From Hyphomicrobiales bacterium (GTDB lineage Bacteria > Pseudomonadota > Alphaproteobacteria > Rhizobiales > Rhizobiaceae), in assembly GCA_900473685.1 (NCBI GenBank), contig UCNE01000029.1, forward strand, positions 46,302 through 110,301: a DNA stretch of 64,000 nucleotides, given 5' to 3'. Below the pieces are notes generated by a model that searched no databases, was not told the origin of the DNA, and worked only from the letters and a program-made list of their open reading frames with translations. The position numbers were made by a program, and so were the translations under genes. Positions 20,160 to 29,065 of this stretch are shown in pieces; the first letter of the stretch is position 1; each line of letters begins with the position of its first letter.

Positions 20160-20591
20160 ATGACGGATCTACCGCTTGGCTCGGGTCATGATCTACTGGT
20201 CGAACTGACCGCAGAGATCGTTGCCGCTTATGTCAGCAATCATGTCGTACCGGTCGCCGAACTCTCGACGCTGATCGGTGACGTGCACGCGGCGCTGAAC
20301 AATACGAGCAGCCCGGCACCTGTCGCTGTTGTCATCGAAAAGCCGAAGCCGGCGGTTTCGGTGCGCAAGTCCGTTCAGGACGACCAGATCACCTGTTTGG
20401 AATGCGGCGGCACGTTCAAGTCTCTGAAGCGCCACCTGATGACCCACCACACCCTGTCGCCGGAAGAATACCGCGAAAAGTGGGACCTGCCGGCTGACTA
20501 TCCGATGGTTGCCCCGGCCTATGCCGAGGCGCGCTCGCGCCTTGCCAAGGAAATGGGCCTCGGCCAGCGCCGCAAGCGCCGCGCCAAGTAA
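20160..20591 (+). CDS. mucR: MucR/Ros family zinc-finger transcriptional regulator
   Basis: 143 residues, the family's usual length. The prokaryotic C2H2 finger is Cys79-x2-Cys82-x9-His92-x3-His96 ([15 protein letters not shown]), followed by [11 protein letters not shown] and a basic C-terminal tail R-R-K-R-R. MucR/Ros proteins silence exopolysaccharide, motility and cell-cycle genes by binding AT-rich DNA. A good AGGAG precedes the ATG and an intrinsic terminator follows. Confidence 0.95.
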   Translation: MTDLPLGSGHDLLVELTAEIVAAYVSNHVVPVAELSTLIGDVHAALNNTSSPAPVAVVIEKPKPAVSVRKSVQDDQITCLECGGTFKSLKRHLMTHHTLSPEEYREKWDLPADYPMVAPAYAEARSRLAKEMGLGQRRKRRAK

Positions 20592-20622
20592 GCCAGGCGC
20601 GATTTCTTAGATCATACTTTCA

Positions 20623-20653
20623 AGCCGGTCTGGCTCCCACAGACCGGCTTTTT
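20623..20653 (+). terminator. Intrinsic terminator of mucR
   Basis: A 10-bp perfect stem (AGCCGGTCTG with CAGACCGGCT) and 7-base loop followed by TTTTT, starting 32 bases after the mucR stop. Confidence 0.9.
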
Positions 20654-20823
20654 CGTGCCTATCGCACGGGTATAAAATGAAGGCGAGGAAAATATACCTA
20701 CATTTTTTCTCAAAAATCCTGAAAAGCACGGAAAAACAACGATTATCTTTTGTTGTTCGCTTCCAATCATCCCCGTCATTGCACTAGGGTGTATGAATTA
20801 ATTCCTATCAAAAGGAGTGAGCC

Positions 20824-21288
20824 ATGCATCTCAGCAATTTTCTCCATCGGCCCCCGTCCGCAAGACAGTCCTTGCCGGCGCCAAGAGTGCGCGTGGTCAC
20901 GCAGTCCATCCTGCCGCCCGGTTCAGGCACGCTTGACGATCCATGGGGGCCTGTCCTGTCTGTTGGCGCCCACCACCGTTGCCGCCTCGTGCGGCAGGTG
21001 ACGGCGGAGATGGTCATGATGGTCGGCGAGCGCGTGCCACTCAGGCGCGACCGCCGCCGTACCAGCTGCCATGTCCGGCAGATTTCGATGTATGTCTGCC
21101 ATGTCGTGCTGCAGATTTCGCTGACCGATATCGGTTATTCCTTCGGGCGTGACTGGACCACCGTCAGCCACGCCTGCAACATGGTCGAAGACCGGCGCGA
21201 CGACCAGGCCTTTGACGATTTCATCGCCGCGCTGGAGCGCGTCGTCACCTGCTTCTTCGGTGCGCCGGGAGGGCGCGATCATGGATGA
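20824..21288 (+). CDS. DnaA C-terminal-like helix-turn-helix protein
   Basis: 154 residues. The central part resembles domain IV of DnaA: R-D-R-R-R-T-S-C-H-V-R-Q-I-S-M-Y-V followed by L-T-D-I-G-Y-S-F-G-R-D-W-T-T-V-S-H-A, the DnaA-box-binding helix-turn-helix. It lacks the AAA+ ATPase domain, so it is a DNA-binding protein rather than an initiator. AAAGGAG lies before the ATG. It overlaps the downstream DUF6456 gene by eight bases; the pair is conserved in rhizobia as far as I know. Confidence 0.85.
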   Translation: MHLSNFLHRPPSARQSLPAPRVRVVTQSILPPGSGTLDDPWGPVLSVGAHHRCRLVRQVTAEMVMMVGERVPLRRDRRRTSCHVRQISMYVCHVVLQISLTDIGYSFGRDWTTVSHACNMVEDRRDDQAFDDFIAALERVVTCFFGAPGGRDHG

Positions 21289-22114
21289 AATCTCCGCAAG
21301 GGCTGCGCGCACAGCGCAAAAGGATCTCGTCCGCTTCGTCCGTTCCGTTGTCAGCCATGCGCCGGTCCGGATCGAACCGGGTGAGGCGGCCGGCACGATC
21401 CGGCTGAAGGGTGCCATGCCGTCGCGAACGGTCTCTCAAGCAACGGTGGCGCAGGCTGTTTCCCTCGGGCTGGCAATCCGCGACGGCGATATCGTCCGGG
21501 CAACGCCGCAGGCGCTGCCGTTCCTGCGCCGCGCGCTTGTGACGCCCGACGAGGCATTTCAGGAGCAGCACCGCGAGATCGAAACCGCGACGGTAGCTGT
21601 GGACGGTATGCGTCAGGCCGTCCGGGTCAACCAGCTGGAATCGCCACTGGGCGCCGCCGCCCGCCTGAAGGAGAAATCCGGCCAGCCTTTCCTGCCGCCG
21701 CAAGCGATTATGGCTGGGGAGAGGCTGCATGCCGATTTTACCCGCGCGAATTTGCAGCCACGGCTGACCATGACTTACGAGCCGCGGCTCTCGACAAGGA
21801 CCAGGGGCGGTGCGGGTGGCGCTGCCGATCTCAGCGATTCCGCCATGTCGGCGCGGTTTCGGGTCGGCAAGGCGATGGAGGCGATCGGCCCGGAACTTTG
21901 CGGCGTGGCGCTCGATGTCTGCTGCTTCCAGAAGGGCCTCGAAATCGTCGAGCGCGAGCGGCAATGGCCGGCCCGTTCGGCCAAGCTGATGTTGCGCACT
22001 GCCCTGATGGCGCTCGCCCGCCATTACGCACCACCACCACCGGCGGCAACACGGAAAAATCATGCCTGGGGGGCGGAGGGGTACCGGCCGGAGGCGGGCG
22101 ATATCGTGCTTTAG
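21281..22114 (+). CDS. DUF6456 domain-containing protein
   Basis: 277 residues. The C-terminal half carries the DUF6456 pattern with R-V-N-Q-L-E-S-P-L, L-K-E-K-S-G-Q-P-F and G-E-R-L-H-A-D-F-T-R-A; the N-terminal part could be a small DNA-binding domain. Start chosen at the ATG preceded by GGGAGG and overlapping the upstream DnaA-HTH gene, implying translational coupling. Function is unknown; a DNA-binding or regulatory role is inferred from the partner. Confidence 0.8.
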   Translation: MDEISARAARTAQKDLVRFVRSVVSHAPVRIEPGEAAGTIRLKGAMPSRTVSQATVAQAVSLGLAIRDGDIVRATPQALPFLRRALVTPDEAFQEQHREIETATVAVDGMRQAVRVNQLESPLGAAARLKEKSGQPFLPPQAIMAGERLHADFTRANLQPRLTMTYEPRLSTRTRGGAGGAADLSDSAMSARFRVGKAMEAIGPELCGVALDVCCFQKGLEIVERERQWPARSAKLMLRTALMALARHYAPPPPAATRKNHAWGAEGYRPEAGDIVL

Positions 22115-22557
22115 CCAGCCAGCTGCTGGGCGGCCTCGTCCTTGATGCGCTTGATCATCGAGCGCAGGCCGTTGGCGCGCTGCGCCGTCAGGTACTCGAT
22201 CAGTCCCATGCGGCCGAACAGGTCGATGGCATCGGTCTTGATGATATCGGAGGCGTGCTGCCCGGAAAAGATCGACAGCACGATGGCAACAAGGCCGCGC
22301 ACGATATGCGCGTCCGATTCGCCCTCGAAGGTCAGGATCGGGTCGCTTGCCGCTGGGCTGGCATGGGTGACCAGCCAGACCTGGCTGGCGCAACCCTGCA
22401 CCTTGTTTCCAGACGTGCGCTTGTCTTCCGGCATTTCCGGCAGCTTGCGGCCAAGCTCGATGACATAGCTCATCCGGTCCTGCCAATCGTCCAGATAGGC
22501 GCAATTGTCGATGATTTCGGCAAGCGGGGTGATCGGCGATGTATTGGTCTGGTCCAT
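22111..22557 (-). CDS. sufE: SufE-family cysteine desulfurase activator
   Basis: 148 residues from the chosen ATG. SufE accepts persulfide sulfur from the SufS desulfurase on an active Cys, here Cys56 in V-Q-G-C-A-S-Q-V-W; the family helices W-Q-D-R-M-S-Y-V-I-E-L-G-R and I-V-L-S-I-F-S-G-Q are clear. The longer frame (25 more codons) would run through the terminator of the upstream gene, so it is rejected. Its 3' end overlaps the convergent DUF6456 gene by four bases. No suf operon is nearby. Confidence 0.9.
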   Translation of the reverse strand: MDQTNTSPITPLAEIIDNCAYLDDWQDRMSYVIELGRKLPEMPEDKRTSGNKVQGCASQVWLVTHASPAASDPILTFEGESDAHIVRGLVAIVLSIFSGQHASDIIKTDAIDLFGRMGLIEYLTAQRANGLRSMIKRIKDEAAQQLAG

Positions 22558-22596
22558 GCCGTTGATATAGGTGATGGACAGGCAAATGAGAACTGC

Positions 22597-22635
22597 AAAA
22601 AGAAAAAGCCGTGAGGGATGGGCGTTCCTCACGGC
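22597..22635 (-). terminator. Intrinsic terminator of the DUF5330 gene
   Basis: Read on the minus strand, a 9-bp perfect stem (GCCGTGAGG/CCTCACGGC, 10-base loop) is followed by TTTTTCTTTTT. It ends transcription from the upstream gene and shows that sufE starts downstream of it. Confidence 0.88.
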
Positions 22636-22690
22636 GGCCGTAAAATCGGCAGTTCAGGCAGTCGTAATATCGTTACGGCTTTGATGCGCG

Positions 22691-23152
22691 TCAGCGCACA
22701 ACCGAAGCCTTCGGTTCGATGCGCTTTTCCGGCACGGGGATCCGGTTGAAGATCGGTTCCGGCTGCGCGGCAATCTGTTCGGCGGTGGCGATATCGGCGG
22801 AGACGTCGATGGCGGGCTGCGGCGCGGCGGCAACGGTGCCGGTGGTCACGGCGTCGCTTGGTTCGGCAAACTGCTGGTCGAGAAACTGGTAGGCGATCTT
22901 GGCGCCTTCACGGGCCCGGTGGCCGAGCGCCACGAATGTCTCGGTGCCCTTGACGCAGACATCCGGCTTTTCCACGCAGATGGCGCTGATATAGCCGAAG
23001 GCTTCGGTTGCGGCCGAGACCGTATCGCCGACATCAACCTTGGGGCCGCGCTCCAGTGTCGAAGTGCTTGCCGGATCGAGAAACGGCAGGAGCACCAGCA
23101 CCAGCGAAAACCAGAATGTTCCCTTGATCAGAAACCACATTGTCTTGCCCAT
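22691..23152 (-). CDS. DUF5330 domain-containing membrane-anchored protein
   Basis: 153 residues. One N-terminal membrane helix (M-W-F-L-I-K-G-T-F-W-F-S-L-V-L-V-L-L-P) is followed by the DUF5330 block A-A-T-E-A-F-G-Y-I-S-A-I-C-V-E-K-P-D-V-C, in which two Cys seven residues apart may bond in the periplasm, then an Ala/Pro-rich C-terminal third. Conserved in rhizobia; function unknown. An ATG four codons in (M-W-F) is an alternative start. Confidence 0.75.
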   Translation of the reverse strand: MGKTMWFLIKGTFWFSLVLVLLPFLDPASTSTLERGPKVDVGDTVSAATEAFGYISAICVEKPDVCVKGTETFVALGHRAREGAKIAYQFLDQQFAEPSDAVTTGTVAAAPQPAIDVSADIATAEQIAAQPEPIFNRIPVPEKRIEPKASVVR

Positions 23153-23692
23153 CCTTTGGTCAGGCGCTCAAACCTGCGTCCGGTCTCTGCCGGGTTCGCT
23201 CCCTTGGCGCCTTGTCATCACACCTTAGGCAGGGATTCGGAACATGCCTTTGCCAAAACCGGTGGTATTTGCACCGTCTTTTCATAAAATTCGAATTATC
23301 GGCATTTGAATGGCATTTATCACGCATTTTAACGGTCGCCATTAAGGTTCAAGGCGGGGCGGTTCCAGTCAAGCCCTGAAACGCGGGGGCTGGCGCTAGG
23401 CCGGGCTGCCACAGAGGTTAACGCGGGGGCGAAAACCGCCTGAAATCCAGCGCTTACGCCCCATTAACCACGAAAGACAAAGCCCCGGAGATTTGTCCCG
23501 GAATGGGACTTTGAGGGCCTTTCGCGGGATTTGTCGCAATTTCATTTATCCTTTCATTAAGCCGCCAGTGCGAAATTCGGATGTGCAAGATGATCGTTCA
23601 GATAAACCGTTTCCGGTCGTGTATGATGACTTGCTTATAAAGAATGGAACCATGACGGGATCCGGAAAAGAACGAGCGTACAGGGTCAGACG
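23153..23692. other. Intergenic region upstream of the sensor kinase
   Basis: 540 bases between divergent genes. It contains TTAACCAC near 23465 and TTAACG near 23416, weakly similar to CtrA half-sites, and a possible 14-codon leader ORF at its end, listed separately. No other structure was recognised. Confidence 0.5.
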
Positions 23693-23696
23693 TTGA
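23652..23696 (+). CDS. Possible 14-residue leader ORF overlapping the kinase start
   Basis: An ATG opens a 14-codon frame (M-T-G-S-G-K-E-R-A-Y-R-V-R-R) whose TGA overlaps the TTG start of the kinase gene in the sequence TTGA. Such an overlap could couple kinase translation to reading of the leader. The peptide is basic and has no known family; the ribosome binding site is weak. Confidence 0.3.
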   Translation: MTGSGKERAYRVRR

Positions 23697-25294
23697 GAGT
23701 ATTGCGTAACATTGCTGGCAGGATGGCGTCGCGCGTCGATGACGCCGCGCGCCTTTGGCTGCCCCGCCAGGTGGCGGGAGAGCCGGAGGCAAGCCGCGAG
23801 TTCGCCGTTATCCGGGCGGTCGCAGCCACGGCTCTTGTTGCGTTCCCGACGGTACCTCTCGCTCTCTCTGTTGCCTTGCCCGTTTCGCTGGCCCTGCCGG
23901 TCGGCTCGGCCCTGGTCGGCGCTGCGGCATTGATCGCAGCCGTCGGCGGCATTGCCTATCAGCGCAGCCGCAAGCCCGCCTATCCTGCCGAAATCCGGGA
24001 GATACCCATCGACAACGGCGCCCGCCACTATGATTGTTTTGCCGGTCTGGTAACGATCCACGACATCCGCGGCTCTGTCACATCCGTGCATGGCCGTGAC
24101 GCCGAATCCTATCTGGCCTGGATGCGCAATCCCGGCGGCCGGGGGTTCATCGAACAGATCCACGTCTCCGATCGCATCCTCTTCCTGCAGGCCATCGATA
24201 CGCTGCGCCAGGGCAATCGCCAGGCGACCATCGATATCCGGCTGGAGCATCCCAATGTCTTTGCCGGCGGCGAGCAGTTCGTCCACATGCGCTGTGAAAT
24301 GACGGCGCTTGGCGAGGTCGATGGCGAATTCGCCATCCTCGTCCAGTCGCGTGACGTGTCCGAAGAGGCGCGGCTGCGTGCCGAAGCGATCTACAAGACG
24401 GGGCTTGCCGAATCCGCCAACGATGCCAAGACCCGTTTCCTGGCGGCGGTCAGCCATGAGCTGCGCACGCCGCTTAATGCCATTCTCGGCTTCTCCGACA
24501 TTCTCTCGGGCGAATATTTCGGTAAGCTCGAAAACGACCGGCAGCGCGAATATGTCTCGCTGATCAATCAGTCGGGCGCCCATCTGCTGTCGGTGGTCAA
24601 CACCATGCTCGACATGAGCAAGATCGAGGCTGGCCGTTACGAACTGATGCCGGAACCGTTCCGGGTTGCCGATGCCGTCAATGCCTGCGAAGCGATGCTG
24701 GGCCTGCAGGCGCGCGAAAAGGGCGTGCAGCTGACCAGCCGGATCATGCGCAATGTCGCGGAGGTCAATGCCGACCAGCGCGCCATCCAGCAGATCCTGA
24801 TCAATCTGGTCGGCAATGCCATCAAGTTCACCGATCGCGGTGGTCTCGTCACCATCGACGCAGAAATCGCCGGCAGCAATCTCAACCTGATCGTCAGCGA
24901 TACCGGCATCGGTATCGCCGAGAACAAGCTGTCGTCGCTCGGCCAGCCGTTCGTGCAGATCCAGAACGACTATACCCGCAAGTACGAAGGGACCGGCCTT
25001 GGCCTGTCGCTGGTCAAGGGGCTGGTGGCGCTGCATGGCGGAGAATTCAATATCCGCAGCCGTCCGGGCGAGGGTACCGTGATCACGGTGACGATCGCGC
25101 TTGATGGTTCCGGCATTGTCGGCATCGACGAGCAGGAACCTGTGGAACAGACAATGGTGGAGTTCCCGCCGCGCCTGAAGGAGCGTACGCGGGTCAAGAC
25201 GAACGGCCAGACCTTTCCGGAAGCGAGCCGGAGGGATGCCGATGGAATGAACGGGGGTGCTGGTCATGACGGCTCGCAAGCGAAAACAGCCTGA
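23693..25294 (+). CDS. Membrane sensor histidine kinase
   Basis: 533 residues. Two hydrophobic stretches (~41-86) form a membrane anchor; a PAS-like region follows (~105-220); the HisKA box is F-L-A-A-V-S-H-E-L-R-T-P-L-N-A with the phosphorylated His near 255; the ATPase domain shows N-L-V-G-N-A-I-K-F-T (N box), D-T-G-I-G-I-A (G1) and G-T-G-L-G-L-S-L (G2). The architecture resembles the DivJ/PleC/PdhS group of alphaproteobacterial cell-cycle kinases, but that is only a resemblance. No response regulator is adjacent. The TTG start is tentative; ATG at 23723 is the alternative. The 3' end overlaps the peptidoglycan-binding gene. Confidence 0.85.
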   Translation: MRVLRNIAGRMASRVDDAARLWLPRQVAGEPEASREFAVIRAVAATALVAFPTVPLALSVALPVSLALPVGSALVGAAALIAAVGGIAYQRSRKPAYPAEIREIPIDNGARHYDCFAGLVTIHDIRGSVTSVHGRDAESYLAWMRNPGGRGFIEQIHVSDRILFLQAIDTLRQGNRQATIDIRLEHPNVFAGGEQFVHMRCEMTALGEVDGEFAILVQSRDVSEEARLRAEAIYKTGLAESANDAKTRFLAAVSHELRTPLNAILGFSDILSGEYFGKLENDRQREYVSLINQSGAHLLSVVNTMLDMSKIEAGRYELMPEPFRVADAVNACEAMLGLQAREKGVQLTSRIMRNVAEVNADQRAIQQILINLVGNAIKFTDRGGLVTIDAEIAGSNLNLIVSDTGIGIAENKLSSLGQPFVQIQNDYTRKYEGTGLGLSLVKGLVALHGGEFNIRSRPGEGTVITVTIALDGSGIVGIDEQEPVEQTMVEFPPRLKERTRVKTNGQTFPEASRRDADGMNGGAGHDGSQAKTA

Positions 25295-26228
25295 GAAGAA
25301 AAAGAAGGCGCAGCGCGGCCTCGGTCTTGCGGCCGCTGGCCTGGCGATGCGTGGCCTGACCTTCACCGGCCGCCTGGCGTCGCGCAATCCGCGCGTCTTC
25401 GGCGGCTCGCTGGCGTTTGCGGTTGCCTTCAGCTTCGTCGCCGCCAATGCCATGTGGTACCAGCCGGGTGTCCATCCGTCGCCGTTCCTGCGCACGCGTA
25501 TCCCGCTGAGCGACCCGCAGTCGGCCAAGGCCGGCTTCGAGGACGACAGCCTTGCACCGCGCAAGGTGACGACCTTCGTCATCCAGCGCGAAGGCGAGGA
25601 GGAGCAGACCGCCAGCACCGGGCAGCCGGAGACCGCTGCCGACACAGTTTCCGAAATTATCCAATCGGCACCCGCCGCCACGCCCGCAATTGATACGACG
25701 CTGGTAGCGAGCATCCAGAAGGAACTGGCACGGCGCGGCTTCTACGACGGCCCGGCCGACGGCAAGACCGGCCCGAAAACCTCGGCGGCGATCCTGCGCT
25801 TTGAAAAACAGGCGGGCCGTGCGGAAACGGGATCGGCAAGCGACACGCTCTTGGCGGCCCTGCAGGATGCCAGCAGCCCGCAGCCGGCGCGCGGCAAGAC
25901 GCTTGCCACGGCAAAACCCGCACAGCGGCCCTACGAGAACGTCAAGACCGGCAAGGGCGAACTCGATCCGGTGGCCGCGGCGATCCGCAATGCCGAGATC
26001 GATCCGCAATATATCCCCAAGGCCGATATTCCCGCCTCCAGCGAACTGGTGATGAATATCCAGAAGGGCCTGACCAACCTTGCCTATAGCGACGTGTCGA
26101 TCGACGGTGTCGCGGGCGAGCAGACCCGCACCGCCATCCGCCATTTCGAAAAGCACTACCGCCTGCCCGAAACCGGACAGCCAAGCGACAAGGTGCTGAA
26201 AAAAATGAAGGAAATCGGCGCGCTCTAA
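25266..26228 (+). CDS. Membrane protein with two peptidoglycan-binding domains
   Basis: 320 residues. A Lys/Arg-rich N terminus and one membrane helix (~43-60, [14 protein letters not shown]) place most of the chain in the periplasm. Two PG_binding_1 type modules follow: [14 protein letters not shown] with G-P-K-T-S-A-A-I (~155-195), and [12 protein letters not shown] with [12 protein letters not shown] (~265-310). No catalytic domain. It overlaps the histidine kinase gene by 29 bases, so the kinase and a cell-wall-binding protein are made together; a cell-envelope sensing unit is inferred. Confidence 0.85.
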   Translation: MTARKRKQPEKKKKAQRGLGLAAAGLAMRGLTFTGRLASRNPRVFGGSLAFAVAFSFVAANAMWYQPGVHPSPFLRTRIPLSDPQSAKAGFEDDSLAPRKVTTFVIQREGEEEQTASTGQPETAADTVSEIIQSAPAATPAIDTTLVASIQKELARRGFYDGPADGKTGPKTSAAILRFEKQAGRAETGSASDTLLAALQDASSPQPARGKTLATAKPAQRPYENVKTGKGELDPVAAAIRNAEIDPQYIPKADIPASSELVMNIQKGLTNLAYSDVSIDGVAGEQTRTAIRHFEKHYRLPETGQPSDKVLKKMKEIGAL

Positions 26229-26275
26229 ACTTCCCGTATCCGTTGCGGGCCTCCAAAATTCCCGTTTTCGCTTCG

Positions 26276-26283
26276 TTAACCAT
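26276..26283 (+). promoter_or_regulatory. Possible CtrA half-site
   Basis: TTAACCAT, the half-site associated with the cell-cycle regulator CtrA in rhizobia, lies 39 bases before the chemotaxis receptor start. Motility genes are known CtrA targets, but a single 8-base match is weak evidence. Confidence 0.3.
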
Positions 26284-26322
26284 GTTCGCATAGGTTGTAT
26301 CGGGGTTGAGGAGAGAATTGGG

Positions 26323-27774
26323 ATGGTGACGACGGCTTTGCGCATACCTGTGCCCGGAATTGAGCCGGACGGGGACGACAGTGATGCGGGCTCAAGCGGC
26401 CTTGGACGCGTCATCGCCGATCTGGCGCGTGAAGCGGCCGGTCTCGGCATCGACCTTGTCGATATTGCCGGCGCCATCCAGGATGCCGCAGCGCTGTCTG
26501 CCCGTCATGTCGATATCTTTTCCAGCGTCACCGCCACCGCCCGCTCGATCGCTGCCGCCAATGGCGAGGTCGCCCGCTCGCTGCGCGAAACCGACGCGTC
26601 GGCCACCAGTGCCCGCACGGTGCTGGGTGAACAGGGCGAGCGGCTGCAAGGTTCGCTGCTCGAAATCGACCACATGGTCGCGACGACGCGCGAAATCGGC
26701 ACGGAAATCTCGTCCTTCTCCGGCGCATTGTCGGAAGTCGACCGGTTTGCCGGCGAGATCGGCACCATCGCCCGCCAGACCAACCTCCTGGCGCTGAACG
26801 CCGCGATCGAAGCGGCGCGGGCAGGCGATGCCGGCAAGGGCTTTGCCGTGGTTGCGGCCGAAGTGCGGGTCCTTGCGCTGCAGACATCGCAGACCACAGC
26901 CTCGATCCAGAAGACGCTTGGCGAACTGCGCAACCGCATCGTGCGGTTGACGTCAGCGGGTGAGCTGGCCTCGGCGTCGGCCAGGGGCGTCAAGGAAAAG
27001 GCAGGCGAGATCCAGGGCTCCTTTGCCAGCATGGAACAGGTGATGTCGACGATCCTCGACAGCGCTTCGTCGGTGACCGGAACCACCGATGCGGTTGACC
27101 GGCAATATGCCGCCTTTGCCGAGCAATTGACGGATATCGCTGGCGAGATCCACACGTCGAGCGGCGCGTTGCAGACGGCGTCGGCCCGCGTTGATGCCGT
27201 CGTTTCGGTTTCGGAAAAGATCATCCAGGTCACGGCGAGCGCCGGGCTGGAAACACCCGACAGCCCGCATATCCGCACCGCCTGCGCTGTCGCCGCGACG
27301 ATTTCAGAGCTTTTCGAGTGCCACGTCGCGTCCGGCGGTATCAGCATGGACGCCCTGTTCGACCGGCAATACCGGCAGATCGTCGGCAGCAATCCGGCGC
27401 AGATGACCACCCGCTTTACCGAGTTTACCGATCGTGTTCTGCCGGCTATCCTGGAGCCGGTTGCTACGTCCGACGAACGCATCGCTTTCTGCGTGCCGAT
27501 CGACGAGAATGGCTACTTGCCGACCCACAACCGCAAATTTTCCCATCCGCAGCGGCCCGGCGATAGTGTCTGGAATACCGCCAACTGCCGCAATCGCCGC
27601 ATGTTCAACGATCGGGTCGGACTTGCCGCGGGCCGCAGCACCGAGCCTTTTCTGGTGCAGACCTACCGGCGCGATATGGGGGCGGGGAATTTCGTGCTGA
27701 TGAAGGACATCTCTGCGCCGATCTTCGTCAGTGGCCGCCATTGGGGCGGGTTGCGGCTGGCGATCCGGGTTTAG
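26323..27774 (+). CDS. Cytoplasmic methyl-accepting chemotaxis protein
   Basis: 483 residues with no membrane segment, so a soluble receptor. The signalling hairpin occupies roughly residues 70-290, with the conserved tip [20 protein letters not shown] that contacts CheA and CheW. The C-terminal ~170 residues follow the coiled coil (conserved [16 protein letters not shown] and H-W-G-G-L-R) and recur at the C terminus of other soluble MCPs, where they presumably sense a cytoplasmic signal. A single-gene unit with a GGATTGGG-type ribosome site. Ligand unknown. Confidence 0.9.
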   Translation: MVTTALRIPVPGIEPDGDDSDAGSSGLGRVIADLAREAAGLGIDLVDIAGAIQDAAALSARHVDIFSSVTATARSIAAANGEVARSLRETDASATSARTVLGEQGERLQGSLLEIDHMVATTREIGTEISSFSGALSEVDRFAGEIGTIARQTNLLALNAAIEAARAGDAGKGFAVVAAEVRVLALQTSQTTASIQKTLGELRNRIVRLTSAGELASASARGVKEKAGEIQGSFASMEQVMSTILDSASSVTGTTDAVDRQYAAFAEQLTDIAGEIHTSSGALQTASARVDAVVSVSEKIIQVTASAGLETPDSPHIRTACAVAATISELFECHVASGGISMDALFDRQYRQIVGSNPAQMTTRFTEFTDRVLPAILEPVATSDERIAFCVPIDENGYLPTHNRKFSHPQRPGDSVWNTANCRNRRMFNDRVGLAAGRSTEPFLVQTYRRDMGAGNFVLMKDISAPIFVSGRHWGGLRLAIRV

Positions 27775-27934
27775 AGTTTCCGCGGTAAAGCCGGAAAGTG
27801 GCAAAGAGGATGGCGTTCGGAGGCCAAAGTAATGATGTGTCTAACGGCATCATGCACGACAGATTTGGCCGGATGATAATTCGCGTTTCCATTAGAAAAC
27901 GAAAATATTGATGCGCTCCAGTAGGGAGGTAAGC

Positions 27935-28522
27935 GTGCCCGATGTAAGTTCTGACATCATTCAAGATATTGTTGCCGCTATCAGTCGGGAGCCACATTTG
28001 GCCCAACCGCAAACAAACGGACGGAACAATCCTGCGACACTGATCGCCGATTTTCGAAAGCGCGGAGTTGCAACGAGAGGCTACCTTCTGCCTGTAGAAC
28101 TGCATGCTATTGCTCTGTTGAAGAATGGCGGAAAACTGTCCGGAAAGACGAAAATTGCTCTCGAATCCAATGGGGAACGGATCGTCAAAGAACTAACGGG
28201 GATGGCGCTCAGTTCAGATGAACCTGAAATTGCAGTGCGCCTTCTTCTCGGCTTGGATGGCGTTCGACTGCCAACCGCATCATGCATTCTTGCTTGGACG
28301 CTGCCCCATAAGTGGCCTGTCATCGATATACGGGCCTGGAGCAGTATCGTACAGTTCAGCAAGGGCAAGATAGAACCTCACCTACCGGGTGGTATTAAGG
28401 TAAAACACTGGCTCGACTATGTACGGATTGTGAACGCTGTCGCTAGCGAGTTGAAGTGGACACCCCAAAAAATAGACCTGTGGCTTTATGGCTACGACAA
28501 GGGAGCTTCCAAGCCTGCCTGA
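27935..28522 (+). CDS. Unknown protein with helix-hairpin-helix-like segment
   Basis: 195 residues from a GTG start with an excellent AGGGAGG five bases upstream. I do not recognise the family with confidence. The segment L-D-G-V-R-L-P-T-A-S-C-I-L followed by P-V-I-D-I-R-A resembles the helix-hairpin-helix and Asp loop of DNA glycosylase-like proteins, but no full catalytic set is visible. Codon use is more A/T-rich than that of neighbours, and the flanking DNA carries three CTAACG-type hexamers rare elsewhere in the host part, so the gene was probably acquired. It could be a DNA-repair, toxin or defence protein. Confidence 0.6.
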   Translation: MPDVSSDIIQDIVAAISREPHLAQPQTNGRNNPATLIADFRKRGVATRGYLLPVELHAIALLKNGGKLSGKTKIALESNGERIVKELTGMALSSDEPEIAVRLLLGLDGVRLPTASCILAWTLPHKWPVIDIRAWSSIVQFSKGKIEPHLPGGIKVKHWLDYVRIVNAVASELKWTPQKIDLWLYGYDKGASKPA

Positions 28523-28605
28523 TGGGACAGGGAAAACTTGTGCGTCGTTAGCGCAAGAGATTTCCTAGGCGAAGAAAGAAAAAGAAGGCGGCGGGACAGT
28601 CCCCG

Positions 28606-28619
28606 TACAACCGGTTGTA
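28606..28619. promoter_or_regulatory. Perfect 14-bp palindrome
   Basis: TACAACCGGTTGTA is self-complementary over its whole length and lies 86 bases before the DUF1491 start. A dimeric repressor site is a possible reading; no regulator is recognised nearby. Confidence 0.35.
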
Positions 28620-28705
28620 AGAAGTTGCTTATTGAACCGCCTCTGTTAGCCTCAAGTCAGGGGCGAGCATTTGCGCACCCGCCCGCACAGGTGTATCAGC
28701 CGTGC

Positions 28706-29053
28706 ATGCGCCTGAAATCCGAAATCTTCGTGTCTGCCCTTGTTCGCCGGGTCTTTGGCCTTGGCGCCTATGCGGCCGTGTTGCGCAAGGGAGCAGGCGA
28801 GGCCGGTGCGATCTTCATCCGGCAGCGGTCGCGTCTTGGCACTGAGACCTTGTATGCGCCGGCACCGCAGAGCTTCTTCGATGATCCGGCGCCCGGACGC
28901 TTGTTCGAAATCCGGCTGGACGCGGCCGACGCCGATGCGGTCGATCAGGCGATTGCCCGGGAAATCCGGTTCGATCCGGATTGCTGGGTGGTGGAGATCG
29001 AAGTGGACGCGCGCGGCGATCTGTTCGATGTCGTGACCGAAAAACCGAATTGA
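28706..29053 (+). CDS. DUF1491 family protein
   Basis: 115 residues, full length for this small alphaproteobacterial family. It starts M-R-L-K-S-E-I-F-V-S-A-L-V-R-R and contains G-A-I-F-I-R-Q-R and the acidic block F-D-P-D-C-W-V-V-E-I-E. Function is unknown; predicted cytoplasmic. The start is the first ATG fitting the family, although the frame is open 56 codons further upstream without homology. Converges on the DUF2336 gene. Confidence 0.85.
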   Translation: MRLKSEIFVSALVRRVFGLGAYAAVLRKGAGEAGAIFIRQRSRLGTETLYAPAPQSFFDDPAPGRLFEIRLDAADADAVDQAIAREIRFDPDCWVVEIEVDARGDLFDVVTEKPN

Positions 29054-29065
29054 ACCTGCAAAAAC

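Noticed and set aside
22558..22632. 25-codon N-terminal extension of SufE
   Set aside because: Lies over the intrinsic terminator of the upstream gene; the shorter start fits the family length.
23546..25714. 722-codon minus-strand frame opposite the histidine kinase
   Set aside because: The plus strand has unmistakable kinase motifs; the minus translation has none.
25194..26477. 427-codon minus-strand frame opposite the peptidoglycan-binding gene
   Set aside because: Crosses a gene boundary and lacks any recognisable domain.
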